DNA of 64,000 nt, from NCBI RefSeq assembly GCF_003268815.1, contig NZ_QLSV01000002.1, forward strand, positions 1-64,000. Direction: 5' to 3'. Of the stretch, positions 32,603 through 42,192 are shown piece by piece. The first letter of the stretch is position 1; each line of letters opens with the position of its first letter. Position numbers and translations under genes: made by a program. The notes under the pieces were generated by a model that was not told the DNA's origin, made no database searches, and was given only the letters and a program-made list of their open reading frames with translations. The DNA is from Flavobacterium lacus. Lineage in GTDB: Bacteria > Bacteroidota > Bacteroidia > Flavobacteriales > Flavobacteriaceae.

Positions 32603-32903
32603 AATTTATGTTTTAAGATTAACAATCAAATATAAAACAAAAAAAGGTTGAACAAAAATTTTTAATTTGAAAGTTAAATGAAAATTCATTTTAGATAGAA
32701 AAAGTAATCTTTTTAGTTCATCATTTTATGCTTTTACCCACAAATTAAAATTAAAGTACAAATAACACATTGGACAACATATTATAAAATCATTGTATTT
32801 TTTTTAAATCAACCATTTTAATAAAAAATACTGGAAATTGACTTATGCTAAAATTTTAAACCGTAAATAATCAATATAATTTTTATTTTAATAAAAACCT
32901 CCA
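32603..32903. other. Non-coding AT-rich DNA before metK
   Basis: This AT-rich stretch between two divergent units has no credible gene. It should contain the promoters of the cargo gene 31700-32602, but no clear -33/-7 pair could be assigned. Confidence 0.5.
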
Positions 32904-32911
32904 TACCTTTG
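32904..32911 (+). promoter_or_regulatory. metK promoter -7 box
   Basis: TACCTTTG, followed by CAAAC, places the start of transcription at about 32918, directly ahead of the SAM-II-like RNA. Confidence 0.65.
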
Positions 32912-32920
32912 CAAACAATA

Positions 32921-33024
32921 ATTAGAGGAAAAATTTGTACTGATTGCAACCTCTATTCGAACTTGAATCTTTATTCTACAAGATTCTGAAACAAGTTCAG
33001 AATAAAAAAAATGCTAAAGCAGAA
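32921..33024 (+). ncRNA. SAM-II-like riboswitch with an extra arm, upstream of metK
   Basis: TAGAGG (32923-32928) and CCTCTA (32950-32955) form stem P1, whose loop carries ATTTGTACTGATTGCA. Downstream lies GCTAAAGCAG (about 33013-33022). These match the SAM-II hallmarks AUUU...AUUGCA and GCUAAA; CTG in the loop can pair with CAG after GCUAAA in the pseudoknot. Unlike the short SAM-II consensus, about 40 bases separate P1 from the A-rich strand. They can fold into their own stem (GAACTTGAATCT with AGATT...CAAGTTC), which includes the CTGAAACAAGTTCAG repeat. Position ahead of metK fits feedback by SAM. Confidence 0.72.
32986..33000. repeat. CTGAA-N5-TTCAG palindrome inside the metK riboswitch
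   Basis: CTGAAACAAGTTCAG lies inside the additional arm of the SAM-II-like RNA, where it can also pair with the upstream GAACTTG. Confidence 0.6.
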
Positions 33025-33116
33025 TTCTTCTTTAGTTATTTTCCTGCACTATACTTTTTTCCGCTTCTTAGCTATTATTAATCCTGAAAATTTTCAGTTA
33101 AAATTAAATTATATTT

Positions 33117-34367
33117 ATGGCTTATTTATTTACGTCTGAGTCAGTTAGCGAAGGACATCCAGACAAAGTAGCAGATCAAATTAGTGATGCTCTAATCGAC
33201 AATTTTTTGGCTTTTGACCCAGAATCAAAAGTAGCTTGTGAAACGCTGGTAACAACTGGGCAAGTAATTTTGGCTGGCGAAGTAAAATCAAATACGTATT
33301 TAGACGTGCAAACCATTGCCAGAGATGTTATCAAGAAAATTGGTTACACCAAAAGCGAATATATGTTTGAAGCCAACTCGTGTGGCGTTTTATCTGCCAT
33401 TCACGAACAATCGGCCGATATTAATCAAGGCGTCGACAGAGCAAGCAAAGAAGAACAAGGTGCCGGTGACCAAGGAATGATGTTTGGTTATGCCACCAAT
33501 GAAACTTCCGAATATATGCCGTTAGCATTAAAATTATCGCATCAATTGTTACAAGATTTAGCAGATCTACGAAGAGAAAACGATGAAATTACCTATTTGC
33601 GTCCTGATGCAAAATCGCAAGTTACTTTGGAATATTCTGATGACAACAAACCGGTTCGAATTGATGCGATTGTAGTTTCAACCCAACACGATGATTTTGC
33701 AGACGAACCGACGATGTTGGCCAAAATCAAAAAAGACATTATCGAAATTTTAATTCCGAGAGTTATTGCAAAAAATCCTCAATATGCTCATTTATTTAAT
33801 AACGATATCAAGTACCACATTAATCCAACCGGAAAATTTGTAATTGGTGGACCTCACGGAGATACTGGTTTAACGGGAAGAAAAATCATTGTAGATACCT
33901 ACGGCGGAAAAGGAGCTCATGGTGGTGGTGCTTTTTCCGGAAAAGATCCATCAAAAGTGGACAGAAGTGCCGCGTATGCAACGCGTCACATTGCTAAAAA
34001 TTTAGTGGCAGCCGGTGTTGCCGATGAAATTTTAGTGCAGGTTTCATATGCCATTGGTGTGGCTCAGCCTACATCAATCAACGTGAATACGTATGGCACT
34101 GCAAAAGTAAATTTGAAAGACGGTGAAATCAGTAAAATTGTGGAAAGTATTTTTGATATGCGTCCGTATTTTATTGAGCAACGTTTAAAATTGAGAAATC
34201 CTATATATAGCGAAACCGCTGCTTATGGCCATATGGGAAGAACTCCAGAAACGGTAACCAAAACATTTAATGCTCCGGGAGGATTGTCAAAAACTGTTGA
34301 AGTAGAATTGTTTACTTGGGAAAAATTAGATTTTGTCGATCAAGTTAAAACTGCTTTTAAACTATAA
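33117..34367 (+). CDS. metK: S-adenosylmethionine synthetase
   Basis: MetK forms SAM from methionine and ATP. The 416-residue protein is of normal length and contains the ATP-binding [15 protein letters not shown] motif, the P-loop-like [18 protein letters not shown] block and the start [19 protein letters not shown]. It is transcribed alone on the plus strand. A riboswitch-like leader of about 200 bp precedes it and a bidirectional terminator follows. Confidence 0.97.
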   Translation: MAYLFTSESVSEGHPDKVADQISDALIDNFLAFDPESKVACETLVTTGQVILAGEVKSNTYLDVQTIARDVIKKIGYTKSEYMFEANSCGVLSAIHEQSADINQGVDRASKEEQGAGDQGMMFGYATNETSEYMPLALKLSHQLLQDLADLRRENDEITYLRPDAKSQVTLEYSDDNKPVRIDAIVVSTQHDDFADEPTMLAKIKKDIIEILIPRVIAKNPQYAHLFNNDIKYHINPTGKFVIGGPHGDTGLTGRKIIVDTYGGKGAHGGGAFSGKDPSKVDRSAAYATRHIAKNLVAAGVADEILVQVSYAIGVAQPTSINVNTYGTAKVNLKDGEISKIVESIFDMRPYFIEQRLKLRNPIYSETAAYGHMGRTPETVTKTFNAPGGLSKTVEVELFTWEKLDFVDQVKTAFKL

Positions 34368-34377
34368 TATCTACACT

Positions 34378-34418
34378 AAAAAAAAAGGGCTTCAATTATT
34401 ATCTTGAAGCCTTTTTTA
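34378..34418. terminator. Bidirectional terminator after metK
   Basis: GGCTTCAA and TTGAAGCC pair over an 8-base loop, flanked by A-tract and T-tract. It serves the convergent metK and receptor genes. Confidence 0.88.
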
Positions 34419-34429
34419 CATAACATTAT

Positions 34430-37174
34430 TTATAAATTGTATTGTAGCGAGAAAATCAAATATCTTGGCTGAACAAAATATTGCGAAGAACTAAAACTTA
34501 CGACATTAAAACTATCGTTATTTATGGATTTTGTGTTCAATAAGTTTGTTCCACTAACTCTATACTCCAATTTGGAATCTTTCTTTCTATAATTAATACT
34601 TGCCGTTAACAAATCAAAGGTGTTATTGGTATTTCCATCTCTAGATCTAAAATCATTGTACGTATACGTTGACGTCAAAGCCAACCCTTCAACAATTCTA
34701 TAATCTAAGGTAATTGAAGGACTATGCGTTGTAAAAACCGCACCGGGATTATCTCTTATAATCAATGCATAAGCCGCTTCTAAATTCGGAAGCTTTTGGA
34801 ATTGTGTTCCAAAACTTACACGATATAATTGATTCCAATTCTCTATATTTCTTGAAAAATCTGCATCTGCATTGGTTGGATCAGATGGATTTACAAACAA
34901 CTGATTGTTTTTTGACCATGTAACATTAGTGCTTGCACTTGCTTTATAATACTTTTTAAAAGAACGTTGGTATGAAAAAGTTCCACTAACAACTTCATTT
35001 GAAAAATCGCCATTTACTCGTTCACTAATTTGGCTAATTCCATTAAAAAACGAACGATTTACTACTGGATCTGTTGTTCTCGTGTAATTTAATCTCGCAA
35101 AAATAGTGGTGTAATTAAATAAATTATATTTTGAATAATTTAAATTATGACTTTGTTGTAACGCATTATCAATAAAGCGATTTCCTGCACTTAATGCGTT
35201 AAAGTTATTCAAAGTAAACCCTTCTACCAATGTATTTACATCGTTAAAAAAGTTACTCATTCGGTAATTATAGGTCAACGACTCTGACTTCTTGATTTGC
35301 CATTGTGCAAACATATCAGGTAAAACTCTAAAGAAATCATCACGAACTCTGCTGTTCAACTGGTCATTGTAGATGTTGAATTGGTGAAAATTAACTCCAG
35401 GATTGAAAGTGAAATTATTACCTAAAATAAATTTATAATGCACTCCCAGATACGCATCATTGAAAGCATACTTTACATCGTTATCAAAAATAAAATCTTC
35501 ATTGTCTGGCAATTGAAACAAAGTCCCATCATCTAATAACTGAAAGATTGAAGAATTATAAGTTTGATAGGAATTGGTGTTTCCTAAGGTTACATTTAAA
35601 ATGCTTTTGTTGTTGATTGAAAAATAATAATCAACTTTTGCATCTACTTTATTTGTTTTTACAAAACGTTCTTGCTGAATATCGTAACGACTTTGTCCTG
35701 ATTGAAATCCGATTCCGGGAAAAGGATCTTGTAATAAACTGGGATTATAAAACGGATCTTCGTCTTGGTATAAATGTTGAACTTCCAAAACGAAAGTGTT
35801 CTTTTTATCTTTCGTCCAAAACATATTCAAGCTTTGCTCAAAAGCAATTGGATCTTGTTCTTTAAAAGAAACAATATTATTTATTCGATCTATGTTTCCG
35901 CCACTTGTAAAAATAGTAGATTGAGTATTGACCAAATTATCTTCTGATTGATTAGAGCGTCTAATCGTTGCATCATAATCTAATTGGAAATCTGCACTTT
36001 TTTTGTATTTTGAACCCAGTTTAAAAACGGCCAAATTGTTTCTCAAATTAGAAACATCCGTCCTGTCTTCAACCGTTTGCAATTCTGATGAATTGGGCTG
36101 GAAAATACCAAAATTAGAGTTTGTATTGGTAAGCGTTTTATTGGATGAAATTACTCCGAATCCGCTAAAATTCCATTTTTTTGTTATTTCTTGCGTAAAG
36201 TTTATCGCACCAAATTTATTATCAATTTCTAGAGCTCTATCATTTTGAGTGGTTGAAATACCTAAATTATTACTTGAAATACCAACGTTGGTTCCGCTTC
36301 TAGAGATGGTGTTTCTTGCAGCACCAGTTAAACGATAGAAATCGCGAATCGAAAAAGGAACTTCGCCAATATTATTAAAATTAGCAATAACATTAACCGT
36401 GGTTTTTGGACTGTAATAAAAGATTTTAGGATTAAGTACATATCGTTCATCGGGACCACCACCAACTAGAATGTCTCCAAACCAAAATTTATTTTTACCT
36501 TTCTTTAGTTTTATATTGATTGCAATATTTTCTTCATTGTTTTCTAAGCCTTTTAATTGACTAACTTCGTTGAAATTTCGCAATACCTGCACTTTATCAA
36601 CCGCATCTGACGGAATGTTTTTGGAACCAATTTTTGTATCACCTTCAAAGAATTTTTTTCCTTCAACTAGCAATTGGCTTACTTTTCTTCCCTCCACTTC
36701 AATTTCACCATCTTCATTTACTTGAACGCCTGGTAATTTTTTCAGAATGTCCTCCAGTTTTTGTTCTGTTCCGGTTTTAAAAGAATCTGCGTTGTAAATA
36801 ATGGTATCGCCGCTAATGGAAACCGGCATTTCCTGGACAATTTCTACGCCTTCTAACTCAAAGCCACCTTCTTTAAGTATCAGGTTTTTTTGAATGGTTT
36901 CAGTTTTTGTTTCCAAATCAGCATCCAATGTTTGAAAACCAATGTAGCTGACTTTGATTTTATAGGTAGAATTTGGATTTAAGCTCAATTGATAACGGCC
37001 TTTGTCGTTGGTAATTGCGTATCCATCCATGGCTTTGGTAACTTGATTGATTGCCATTACATTGGCCATTTCAAGGGGTCTTTGCAAGGTGTCCTTTACA
37101 AAACCTTCAACCCTAACATTTTGAGCTTGGCAAATATAAATTCCGAAAAGAAGAAAAAAGTAAATTTTAGACAT
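34430..37174 (-). CDS. Outer membrane TonB-dependent receptor-like protein
   Basis: This 914-residue outer-membrane protein has a signal peptide (FGIYICQAQ), an N-terminal carboxypeptidase-regulatory-like domain (VRVEGFVKDTLQRPLEMANV, residues about 20-105) and a plug region (DTIIYNADSFKTGTEQKLEDILKKLPGVQV). A large beta-barrel with many aromatic turns follows. It is of the CarboxypepD-plug-barrel type common in Bacteroidota. The ligand is unknown and there is no SusD partner next to it. The GLPGLI-family gene 42 bp upstream is in the same operon, a recurring pairing in Flavobacteriaceae. Confidence 0.87.
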   Translation of the reverse strand: MSKIYFFLLFGIYICQAQNVRVEGFVKDTLQRPLEMANVMAINQVTKAMDGYAITNDKGRYQLSLNPNSTYKIKVSYIGFQTLDADLETKTETIQKNLILKEGGFELEGVEIVQEMPVSISGDTIIYNADSFKTGTEQKLEDILKKLPGVQVNEDGEIEVEGRKVSQLLVEGKKFFEGDTKIGSKNIPSDAVDKVQVLRNFNEVSQLKGLENNEENIAINIKLKKGKNKFWFGDILVGGGPDERYVLNPKIFYYSPKTTVNVIANFNNIGEVPFSIRDFYRLTGAARNTISRSGTNVGISSNNLGISTTQNDRALEIDNKFGAINFTQEITKKWNFSGFGVISSNKTLTNTNSNFGIFQPNSSELQTVEDRTDVSNLRNNLAVFKLGSKYKKSADFQLDYDATIRRSNQSEDNLVNTQSTIFTSGGNIDRINNIVSFKEQDPIAFEQSLNMFWTKDKKNTFVLEVQHLYQDEDPFYNPSLLQDPFPGIGFQSGQSRYDIQQERFVKTNKVDAKVDYYFSINNKSILNVTLGNTNSYQTYNSSIFQLLDDGTLFQLPDNEDFIFDNDVKYAFNDAYLGVHYKFILGNNFTFNPGVNFHQFNIYNDQLNSRVRDDFFRVLPDMFAQWQIKKSESLTYNYRMSNFFNDVNTLVEGFTLNNFNALSAGNRFIDNALQQSHNLNYSKYNLFNYTTIFARLNYTRTTDPVVNRSFFNGISQISERVNGDFSNEVVSGTFSYQRSFKKYYKASASTNVTWSKNNQLFVNPSDPTNADADFSRNIENWNQLYRVSFGTQFQKLPNLEAAYALIIRDNPGAVFTTHSPSITLDYRIVEGLALTSTYTYNDFRSRDGNTNNTFDLLTASINYRKKDSKLEYRVSGTNLLNTKSINNDSFNVVSFSSSQYFVQPRYLIFSLQYNL

Positions 37175-37216
37175 GAATATTTTTGATAAAAATTTTAAAT
37201 AAAATGCATTGATTGA

Positions 37217-38134
37217 TTAACCCCCCATTCTAAAACCGCCTCTTCCGCCGCGACCTTGATTCATTTCTCGCATTTCATTCATCTTATCTGTCACAATTTT
37301 ATCATATTCCGCTTGGGTTACAGGTTTCCCTTTCTTAGGAGCTTTTATTTCTTTCTTGTCTTTGGTATTCATCACAATTTTGGAACAAAGAATTACTGTT
37401 TTCCCATCAGTAACTTCTAGGATTAACCCTGGAAGTCCCCAATAATTTTCGGGTCCTTGATTAATCGGAATATCAGGTGTATACCAAGCGGTAACAGTTA
37501 TTTCTTTTGGCATTTCCCAACCATCCATAAAATTGGTTGTTTTGGACTCTTCTTTCTTTTCTTCCTTTTTCTCAGTGACGGCATTTTCTGATTTTTCTTC
37601 TTTTTTATCATCCGCTTTTCTTCTGAAATTTCTAAAATCAGATTGACTTACCGGTCGTACAGCGGTGGCTTTAAAACACAAATAATTACCAATTTGCTTC
37701 GTCTCGCCCTCTAATTTCCAATTTAATTTAGGCAATGAATCAACGATTAAAAATTCTTTTCCAAAAACCTCTTTATCAACTGTATACACTTTTTCTTTTA
37801 CGTTTTTGTAATGAGTTCCGCCACCACCCATCATATTTGACATAAATCGCATTCCGCCACCACTTTGACCGGGGGCTTCTATTTTTTCTTCTTCTTTATA
37901 GATGGAAGCACTTTTATCAAAACTTAAAATGAATGTTTTTTCAAACATGCTTTTCATTCGTTCTTCAATCGTCTTTTGCATTTCCGGCGTAATTTCTCTA
38001 TTTCCTGCAAAAGTTGACCGAGCGTCCGCAGAGCTGGTTTTTGATTCATAAACGGCCATGCCCTGAAAATCTTGTGCCAAAGCACTAACAACCGCCGCAA
38101 AAAAAGTAAGTAATGTAACTACAATAGTTTTCAT
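37217..38134 (-). CDS. GLPGLI family protein
   Basis: This exported protein of about 305 residues has a signal peptide (AAVVSALAQ). It is named by the motif YWGLPGLILEV, seen here near residue 230. It contains a charged Lys/Glu-rich linker (about 170-200) and Gly/Met-rich stretches (QSGGGMRFMSNMMGGGG and a GRGGRGGFRMGG C-terminus). The start MKTIVVTLL is preferred to a TTG two codons earlier. The function of the family is not established. It precedes the receptor gene and probably acts with it. Confidence 0.85.
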   Translation of the reverse strand: MKTIVVTLLTFFAAVVSALAQDFQGMAVYESKTSSADARSTFAGNREITPEMQKTIEERMKSMFEKTFILSFDKSASIYKEEEKIEAPGQSGGGMRFMSNMMGGGGTHYKNVKEKVYTVDKEVFGKEFLIVDSLPKLNWKLEGETKQIGNYLCFKATAVRPVSQSDFRNFRRKADDKKEEKSENAVTEKKEEKKEESKTTNFMDGWEMPKEITVTAWYTPDIPINQGPENYWGLPGLILEVTDGKTVILCSKIVMNTKDKKEIKAPKKGKPVTQAEYDKIVTDKMNEMREMNQGRGGRGGFRMGG

Positions 38135-38259
38135 CTCCAAAAAGTTTAATGTTGATAGAACAAATATGACGAGTTAATTGGGTTATTGTTACCAACATTT
38201 TGTTAAAAATTAAGGAATTCTTACAAAATAATTATCATTATAATTGTACTTTAGCCAAG

Positions 38260-39054
38260 ATGAAAAAAATAATTATTTCTTTTTGGATGTTTTTTCTTTC
38301 GGTTGGGCTTGCTCAAGAAAAGAAGATTACACCAATTTTACTTTCAAACCAGCAGCTTGTGGCAGATGAATTTATCAATATGGATTCATTTGGCTACTGC
38401 TATTATATCAAAGGCAATGTTTTTTATAAACAAAAAGACGCAGAGTTATTTCAATATAAAAATCTTTCATTAGGAAAAATAAAGCGAGTGGATTTACAAA
38501 ATCCTTTAAAAATAGTACTTTTTTATGAAGGTTTTAATTCGGTCATCACCTTAGACAATCAGTTGAATGAAACCTCATCGATAAACTTTTCCAAAAACAA
38601 AAACAACCCGATTGTAACTTCGGCGGTAGGTTTAGCCTCTCAAAATCGCCTATGGGTTTTTAATTCATTGCCAATGCAATTGGGATTATATGATTTTACA
38701 AAGCAGGTTTTCCAACCGCTATCTCAACCTTTCCAGGACCCAATTGAATACTATCAAACCGATTACAATCAATTTTATTGGGTAGATTCAAACAGAACTG
38801 TTTCGTTTTGTGATGTGTTTGGGAAAATTTCCACTTTAGGGAAGATTCCTGAATTTGATTCAGCTCAAATTATTTCTACAGATGTCGTGATTTATCAAAG
38901 TGGGAATCAATTGTATTGTCATTCTTTTAAAGAGAATAAAAGTTCACCAATTAATTTAGATGAAAAAATCGTCGAAAAATTTCGGATTAAAGACCAATTT
39001 TTGATTATTTTTACCAACAACGAAATTAGTACTTATCAAATAAGTTTACCATAA
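38260..39054 (+). CDS. Secreted protein of unknown function before deoxynucleoside kinase
   Basis: I do not recognise a family. The 264-residue product has a signal peptide (FFLSVGLAQ) and a long, mainly beta-structured mature part in which segments such as WVDSNRTVSFCDVFGKISTLGKIP could form a beta-propeller-like repeat. A promoter box (TACTTTAG, about 38247-38254) lies just ahead of the ATG at 38260, so this start is preferred over one at 38200. Its stop overlaps the ATG of the kinase gene (TAATG), indicating translational coupling. Confidence 0.75.
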   Translation: MKKIIISFWMFFLSVGLAQEKKITPILLSNQQLVADEFINMDSFGYCYYIKGNVFYKQKDAELFQYKNLSLGKIKRVDLQNPLKIVLFYEGFNSVITLDNQLNETSSINFSKNKNNPIVTSAVGLASQNRLWVFNSLPMQLGLYDFTKQVFQPLSQPFQDPIEYYQTDYNQFYWVDSNRTVSFCDVFGKISTLGKIPEFDSAQIISTDVVIYQSGNQLYCHSFKENKSSPINLDEKIVEKFRIKDQFLIIFTNNEISTYQISLP

Positions 39055-39668
39055 TGCACATAGCAGTAGCAGGCAACATTGGAGCCGGAAAAACCACTTT
39101 AACTCGATTATTAGCCAAACATTTTAAATGGGAACCACATTTTGAGGATGTGGTAGACAACCCATACTTGGACGATTTCTATCATCAGATGGAACGATGG
39201 TCGTTTAATTTACAAATTTACTTTTTAAACAGTCGGTTCAGACAGGTCTTGCAAATTCGTGAAAGCGGAAAGAAAATTATTCAGGATAGAACGATTTATG
39301 AAGATTCACATATTTTTGCTCCTAACCTGCATGCCATGGGTTTGATGACTAATCGTGATTTTAACAACTATAAATCGTTGTTTGAATTAATGGAAAGTAT
39401 GGTGCAATCGCCGGATTTATTGATTTACTTGAGAAGTTCTATTCCGAATTTAGTGAGCCAGATTCACAAAAGAGGTCGTGAGTATGAAAACACAATTTCA
39501 ATTGATTATTTAAGTCGTTTGAACGAACGCTACGAAGCTTGGATTCAAAGTTATGACAAAGGAAAATTATTGATTATTGACGTTGACAACATTAATTTCG
39601 TAGATAATCCGGAAGATTTAGGGATGATTATCAATCGAATTGATGCTGAAATAAATGGATTGTTTTAG
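39054..39668 (+). CDS. Deoxynucleoside kinase
   Basis: This 204-residue enzyme phosphorylates deoxynucleosides for dNTP salvage. It has the P-loop GNIGAGKTTL (residues 7-16), the conserved DRTIYEDSHIF block (near 80), and SPDLLIYLR with the RGREYE lid. It belongs to the dCK/dGK family. The precise substrate, dAdo/dCyd or dGuo, cannot be decided. A terminator lies at 39686-39714. Confidence 0.9.
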   Translation: MHIAVAGNIGAGKTTLTRLLAKHFKWEPHFEDVVDNPYLDDFYHQMERWSFNLQIYFLNSRFRQVLQIRESGKKIIQDRTIYEDSHIFAPNLHAMGLMTNRDFNNYKSLFELMESMVQSPDLLIYLRSSIPNLVSQIHKRGREYENTISIDYLSRLNERYEAWIQSYDKGKLLIIDVDNINFVDNPEDLGMIINRIDAEINGLF

Positions 39669-39685
39669 ACATAAAATAACAGAAT

Positions 39686-39714
39686 TTGCCTCAATTTAGT
39701 TGAGGCTTTTTTAT
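39686..39714. terminator. Bidirectional terminator between deoxynucleoside kinase and beta-mannosidase genes
   Basis: GCCTCAA and TTGAGGC pair over a short loop, with a T-run to the right and A/T-rich sequence to the left. It lies between two convergent genes. Confidence 0.82.
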
Positions 39715-42182
39715 TTTATTGTATCAAACAACGATTTCACTTTTATTTTTTTTGCCGCTTTTGATAATTTAATAATTCGCTTTTCATTTGGCAACAAATC
39801 AAAATAATTATCTTCAAAAAACACCTCGTTTTCCGATGACAAAAAAACATTTTTTGCTAATATATCAGTAGCTATTTCAATGGTAAAGTCATCAATGTGT
39901 TGAATTTCAATGTTTGGTTTTGATAATTTCAAATCTTTTGGTTTTGCAAAAAAATAATTTGATTTTATATCATTCCATTTCAATTTTAATACAATATTGT
40001 TCCAATCGAATTTTTCAAAATCAGCTTTTGCAATTTCATAGATCACACTACTTGAATTTTCATCTACACCAATTTTTTTGGAAGTTTCCCAAAGCGATTC
40101 TCCATTAAATGAAAGTAATTCCAATTCCAATTTTCCTGCTTTTTTTTCAAAAATATCATTCACTAAATACACTTTGTATTGTTCGTTTTCTTCTTGAACA
40201 GCAAGCAACAAATTTTCATAACTTCGCTTTGCTTGATAATGAAACGCTTTCCAATTTCCATAAAAATCCATTGAACTCCATGATGTTACGGGCCAACAAT
40301 CGTTCAACTGCCAGTACAATGTTCCCATGCAATACGGCTTGGCTCTTCGGTGGGCTTCAATGGCAATCTGCATTCCCCGGGCTTGCAACAATTGAGAGAC
40401 ATAGGTATAATCTTCAATGTTTTTTGGAACTCTATAATCGCGTTCCATGTATTCGTTGACGGTTTCAAATCCTATCGGATGTTTTTGATGGTTTTTAAAA
40501 GCCTCGGATGTAAAATTTAGGTCTTCATCAGAAATCACTTTTTTCAACGTTTCTAAATTTGGCATCCCTTGAAAACCATATTCGCTTACAAATCTTCCTA
40601 CTTTTTGATTGTAGATTTCAAATGGTTCCTTTCCCCACCAAACGCCCCAATAATGTACATCGCCTTGTGTTAAACTTTCTTTTCGACCCCAACCTAATGA
40701 AGGTGATGATGGCCAATATCGGTTTTCCGTTTTTGATAACAAACTATCTAACGTTTTTGGAATTAAATCGTGAAAGACTTTCTGATAATCGTTCCAAACT
40801 TTGGTAGAATCCGATTTTGAATAATTAAATTGTTTTTGCCATCCCCAATTGTGCCAACCTTCTTCATTTTCATTATTGCCACACCATAAAGCGATACTTG
40901 GATGATTTCGCAAACGGATGACGTTGTCAATCACTTCTTGCTTCACATTTTCAACAAATTGCTCGTCGCCGGGATACATTGCACAGGCAAACATAAAATC
41001 TTGCCAAACTAAAATACCGTTTGAATCACAAGCATCGTAAAAAGCGTCATCAGCATAAACACCTCCACCCCAAACCCGCAACATATTCATATTAGCATTT
41101 TTAGCCTCTTTCACCATCGAACGATAAACGGAATCTGTAACTCTTGGTAAAAAACTATCGGGAGGAATGACATTCGCTCCTTTCATAAATAAGGGTTTTC
41201 CGTTTAATCTAAAATAGAAACTTTTACCTTTTTGATCATTTTCCTGAACCAATTCGATAGTTCGCAAACCAATTTTTAATTCTTTTTCATCAAGTATAGC
41301 TCCATTTTGTTCCAATGAGAATCTAAAAATATATTGATGTGGAACTCCCAAACCATTACACCACCATAAAATTGGATTTGGAATTTCAATTGGAATTTTT
41401 ACAGTATTTTGTCCTTTTTTTAGTTGAAATGGAAATGGTTTCTCTCCTAATCTAATTTGATATTTACCTGATTTTTCTGTTGTGATGGTGAAAACACAAT
41501 TCAATTTTGCAATTTCAGAATTTAGTAATTTTTGTTCATACAGAATGTTTTCAATCTTAGCTTTATTCCAGCATTTTAAGTGTACTTCCTTCCAAATTCC
41601 GGCTGTTACAAAACGTGGACCCCAATCCCATCCAAATTGATATTGTGCTTTTCGAACAAAAACACGTTCTTTTTCGGGTAACGTATACGCTAATTTTTTG
41701 GCCTCTTCTTTTCCTTTTTGGACTGCTGAATGAAAGCTTATTTTTAAATGATTAGTTCCTATTTTCAAATTTGATTTGGCTGAAACTATCCATTTTCGAA
41801 ACATATTATTGGCTTCAATAACAACATTTCCGTTTAAAAAAACGGTTGCATACGTATCTAAACCTTCAAACTCTAAATCGATATTTTGATTTTTAAATTC
41901 CGATTCAGAAAGTGCAAAATACGTTTCGTATTCCCAATTTTCATTTTCAATCCATTGCAGTTCTTTTTCATTTGCTCCAAAAAAAGGATCGGGAATTAAT
42001 TGGTTTTGAAACAGATCAGTATGAACGGTTCCGGGAATCGTTGCCTTGTGTTTTTTCACCTCGTTCTGTTGGTGGAATGTCCAGTTTTCAGATGACAAAT
42101 TGCGATAGGAGGTTTGTCCAAAAAAGTAAAAACAATTTAGGAACAAGAGAAAGACAAAGAATTTTTTAATCCTATAAGGCAT
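39711..42182 (-). CDS. GH2-family beta-mannosidase
   Basis: This 823-residue exported glycoside hydrolase has a signal region (FFVFLLFLNCFYFFGQ), a sugar-binding jelly-roll domain, an immunoglobulin-like domain and a TIM barrel. Catalytic residues are the acid/base in WCGNNENEEGWHNWGWQ and the nucleophile Glu in RFVSEYGFQGMP. The MLRVWGGGVYADDAFYDACD block is typical of beta-mannosidases rather than beta-galactosidases. It would cleave Man-beta-1,4-GlcNAc in the N-glycan core. It is the last gene of a four-gene unit with hexosaminidase and glycosylasparaginase. Confidence 0.92.
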   Translation of the reverse strand: MPYRIKKFFVFLLFLNCFYFFGQTSYRNLSSENWTFHQQNEVKKHKATIPGTVHTDLFQNQLIPDPFFGANEKELQWIENENWEYETYFALSESEFKNQNIDLEFEGLDTYATVFLNGNVVIEANNMFRKWIVSAKSNLKIGTNHLKISFHSAVQKGKEEAKKLAYTLPEKERVFVRKAQYQFGWDWGPRFVTAGIWKEVHLKCWNKAKIENILYEQKLLNSEIAKLNCVFTITTEKSGKYQIRLGEKPFPFQLKKGQNTVKIPIEIPNPILWWCNGLGVPHQYIFRFSLEQNGAILDEKELKIGLRTIELVQENDQKGKSFYFRLNGKPLFMKGANVIPPDSFLPRVTDSVYRSMVKEAKNANMNMLRVWGGGVYADDAFYDACDSNGILVWQDFMFACAMYPGDEQFVENVKQEVIDNVIRLRNHPSIALWCGNNENEEGWHNWGWQKQFNYSKSDSTKVWNDYQKVFHDLIPKTLDSLLSKTENRYWPSSPSLGWGRKESLTQGDVHYWGVWWGKEPFEIYNQKVGRFVSEYGFQGMPNLETLKKVISDEDLNFTSEAFKNHQKHPIGFETVNEYMERDYRVPKNIEDYTYVSQLLQARGMQIAIEAHRRAKPYCMGTLYWQLNDCWPVTSWSSMDFYGNWKAFHYQAKRSYENLLLAVQEENEQYKVYLVNDIFEKKAGKLELELLSFNGESLWETSKKIGVDENSSSVIYEIAKADFEKFDWNNIVLKLKWNDIKSNYFFAKPKDLKLSKPNIEIQHIDDFTIEIATDILAKNVFLSSENEVFFEDNYFDLLPNEKRIIKLSKAAKKIKVKSLFDTIK

Positions 42183-42192
42183 GTAATTCTTT

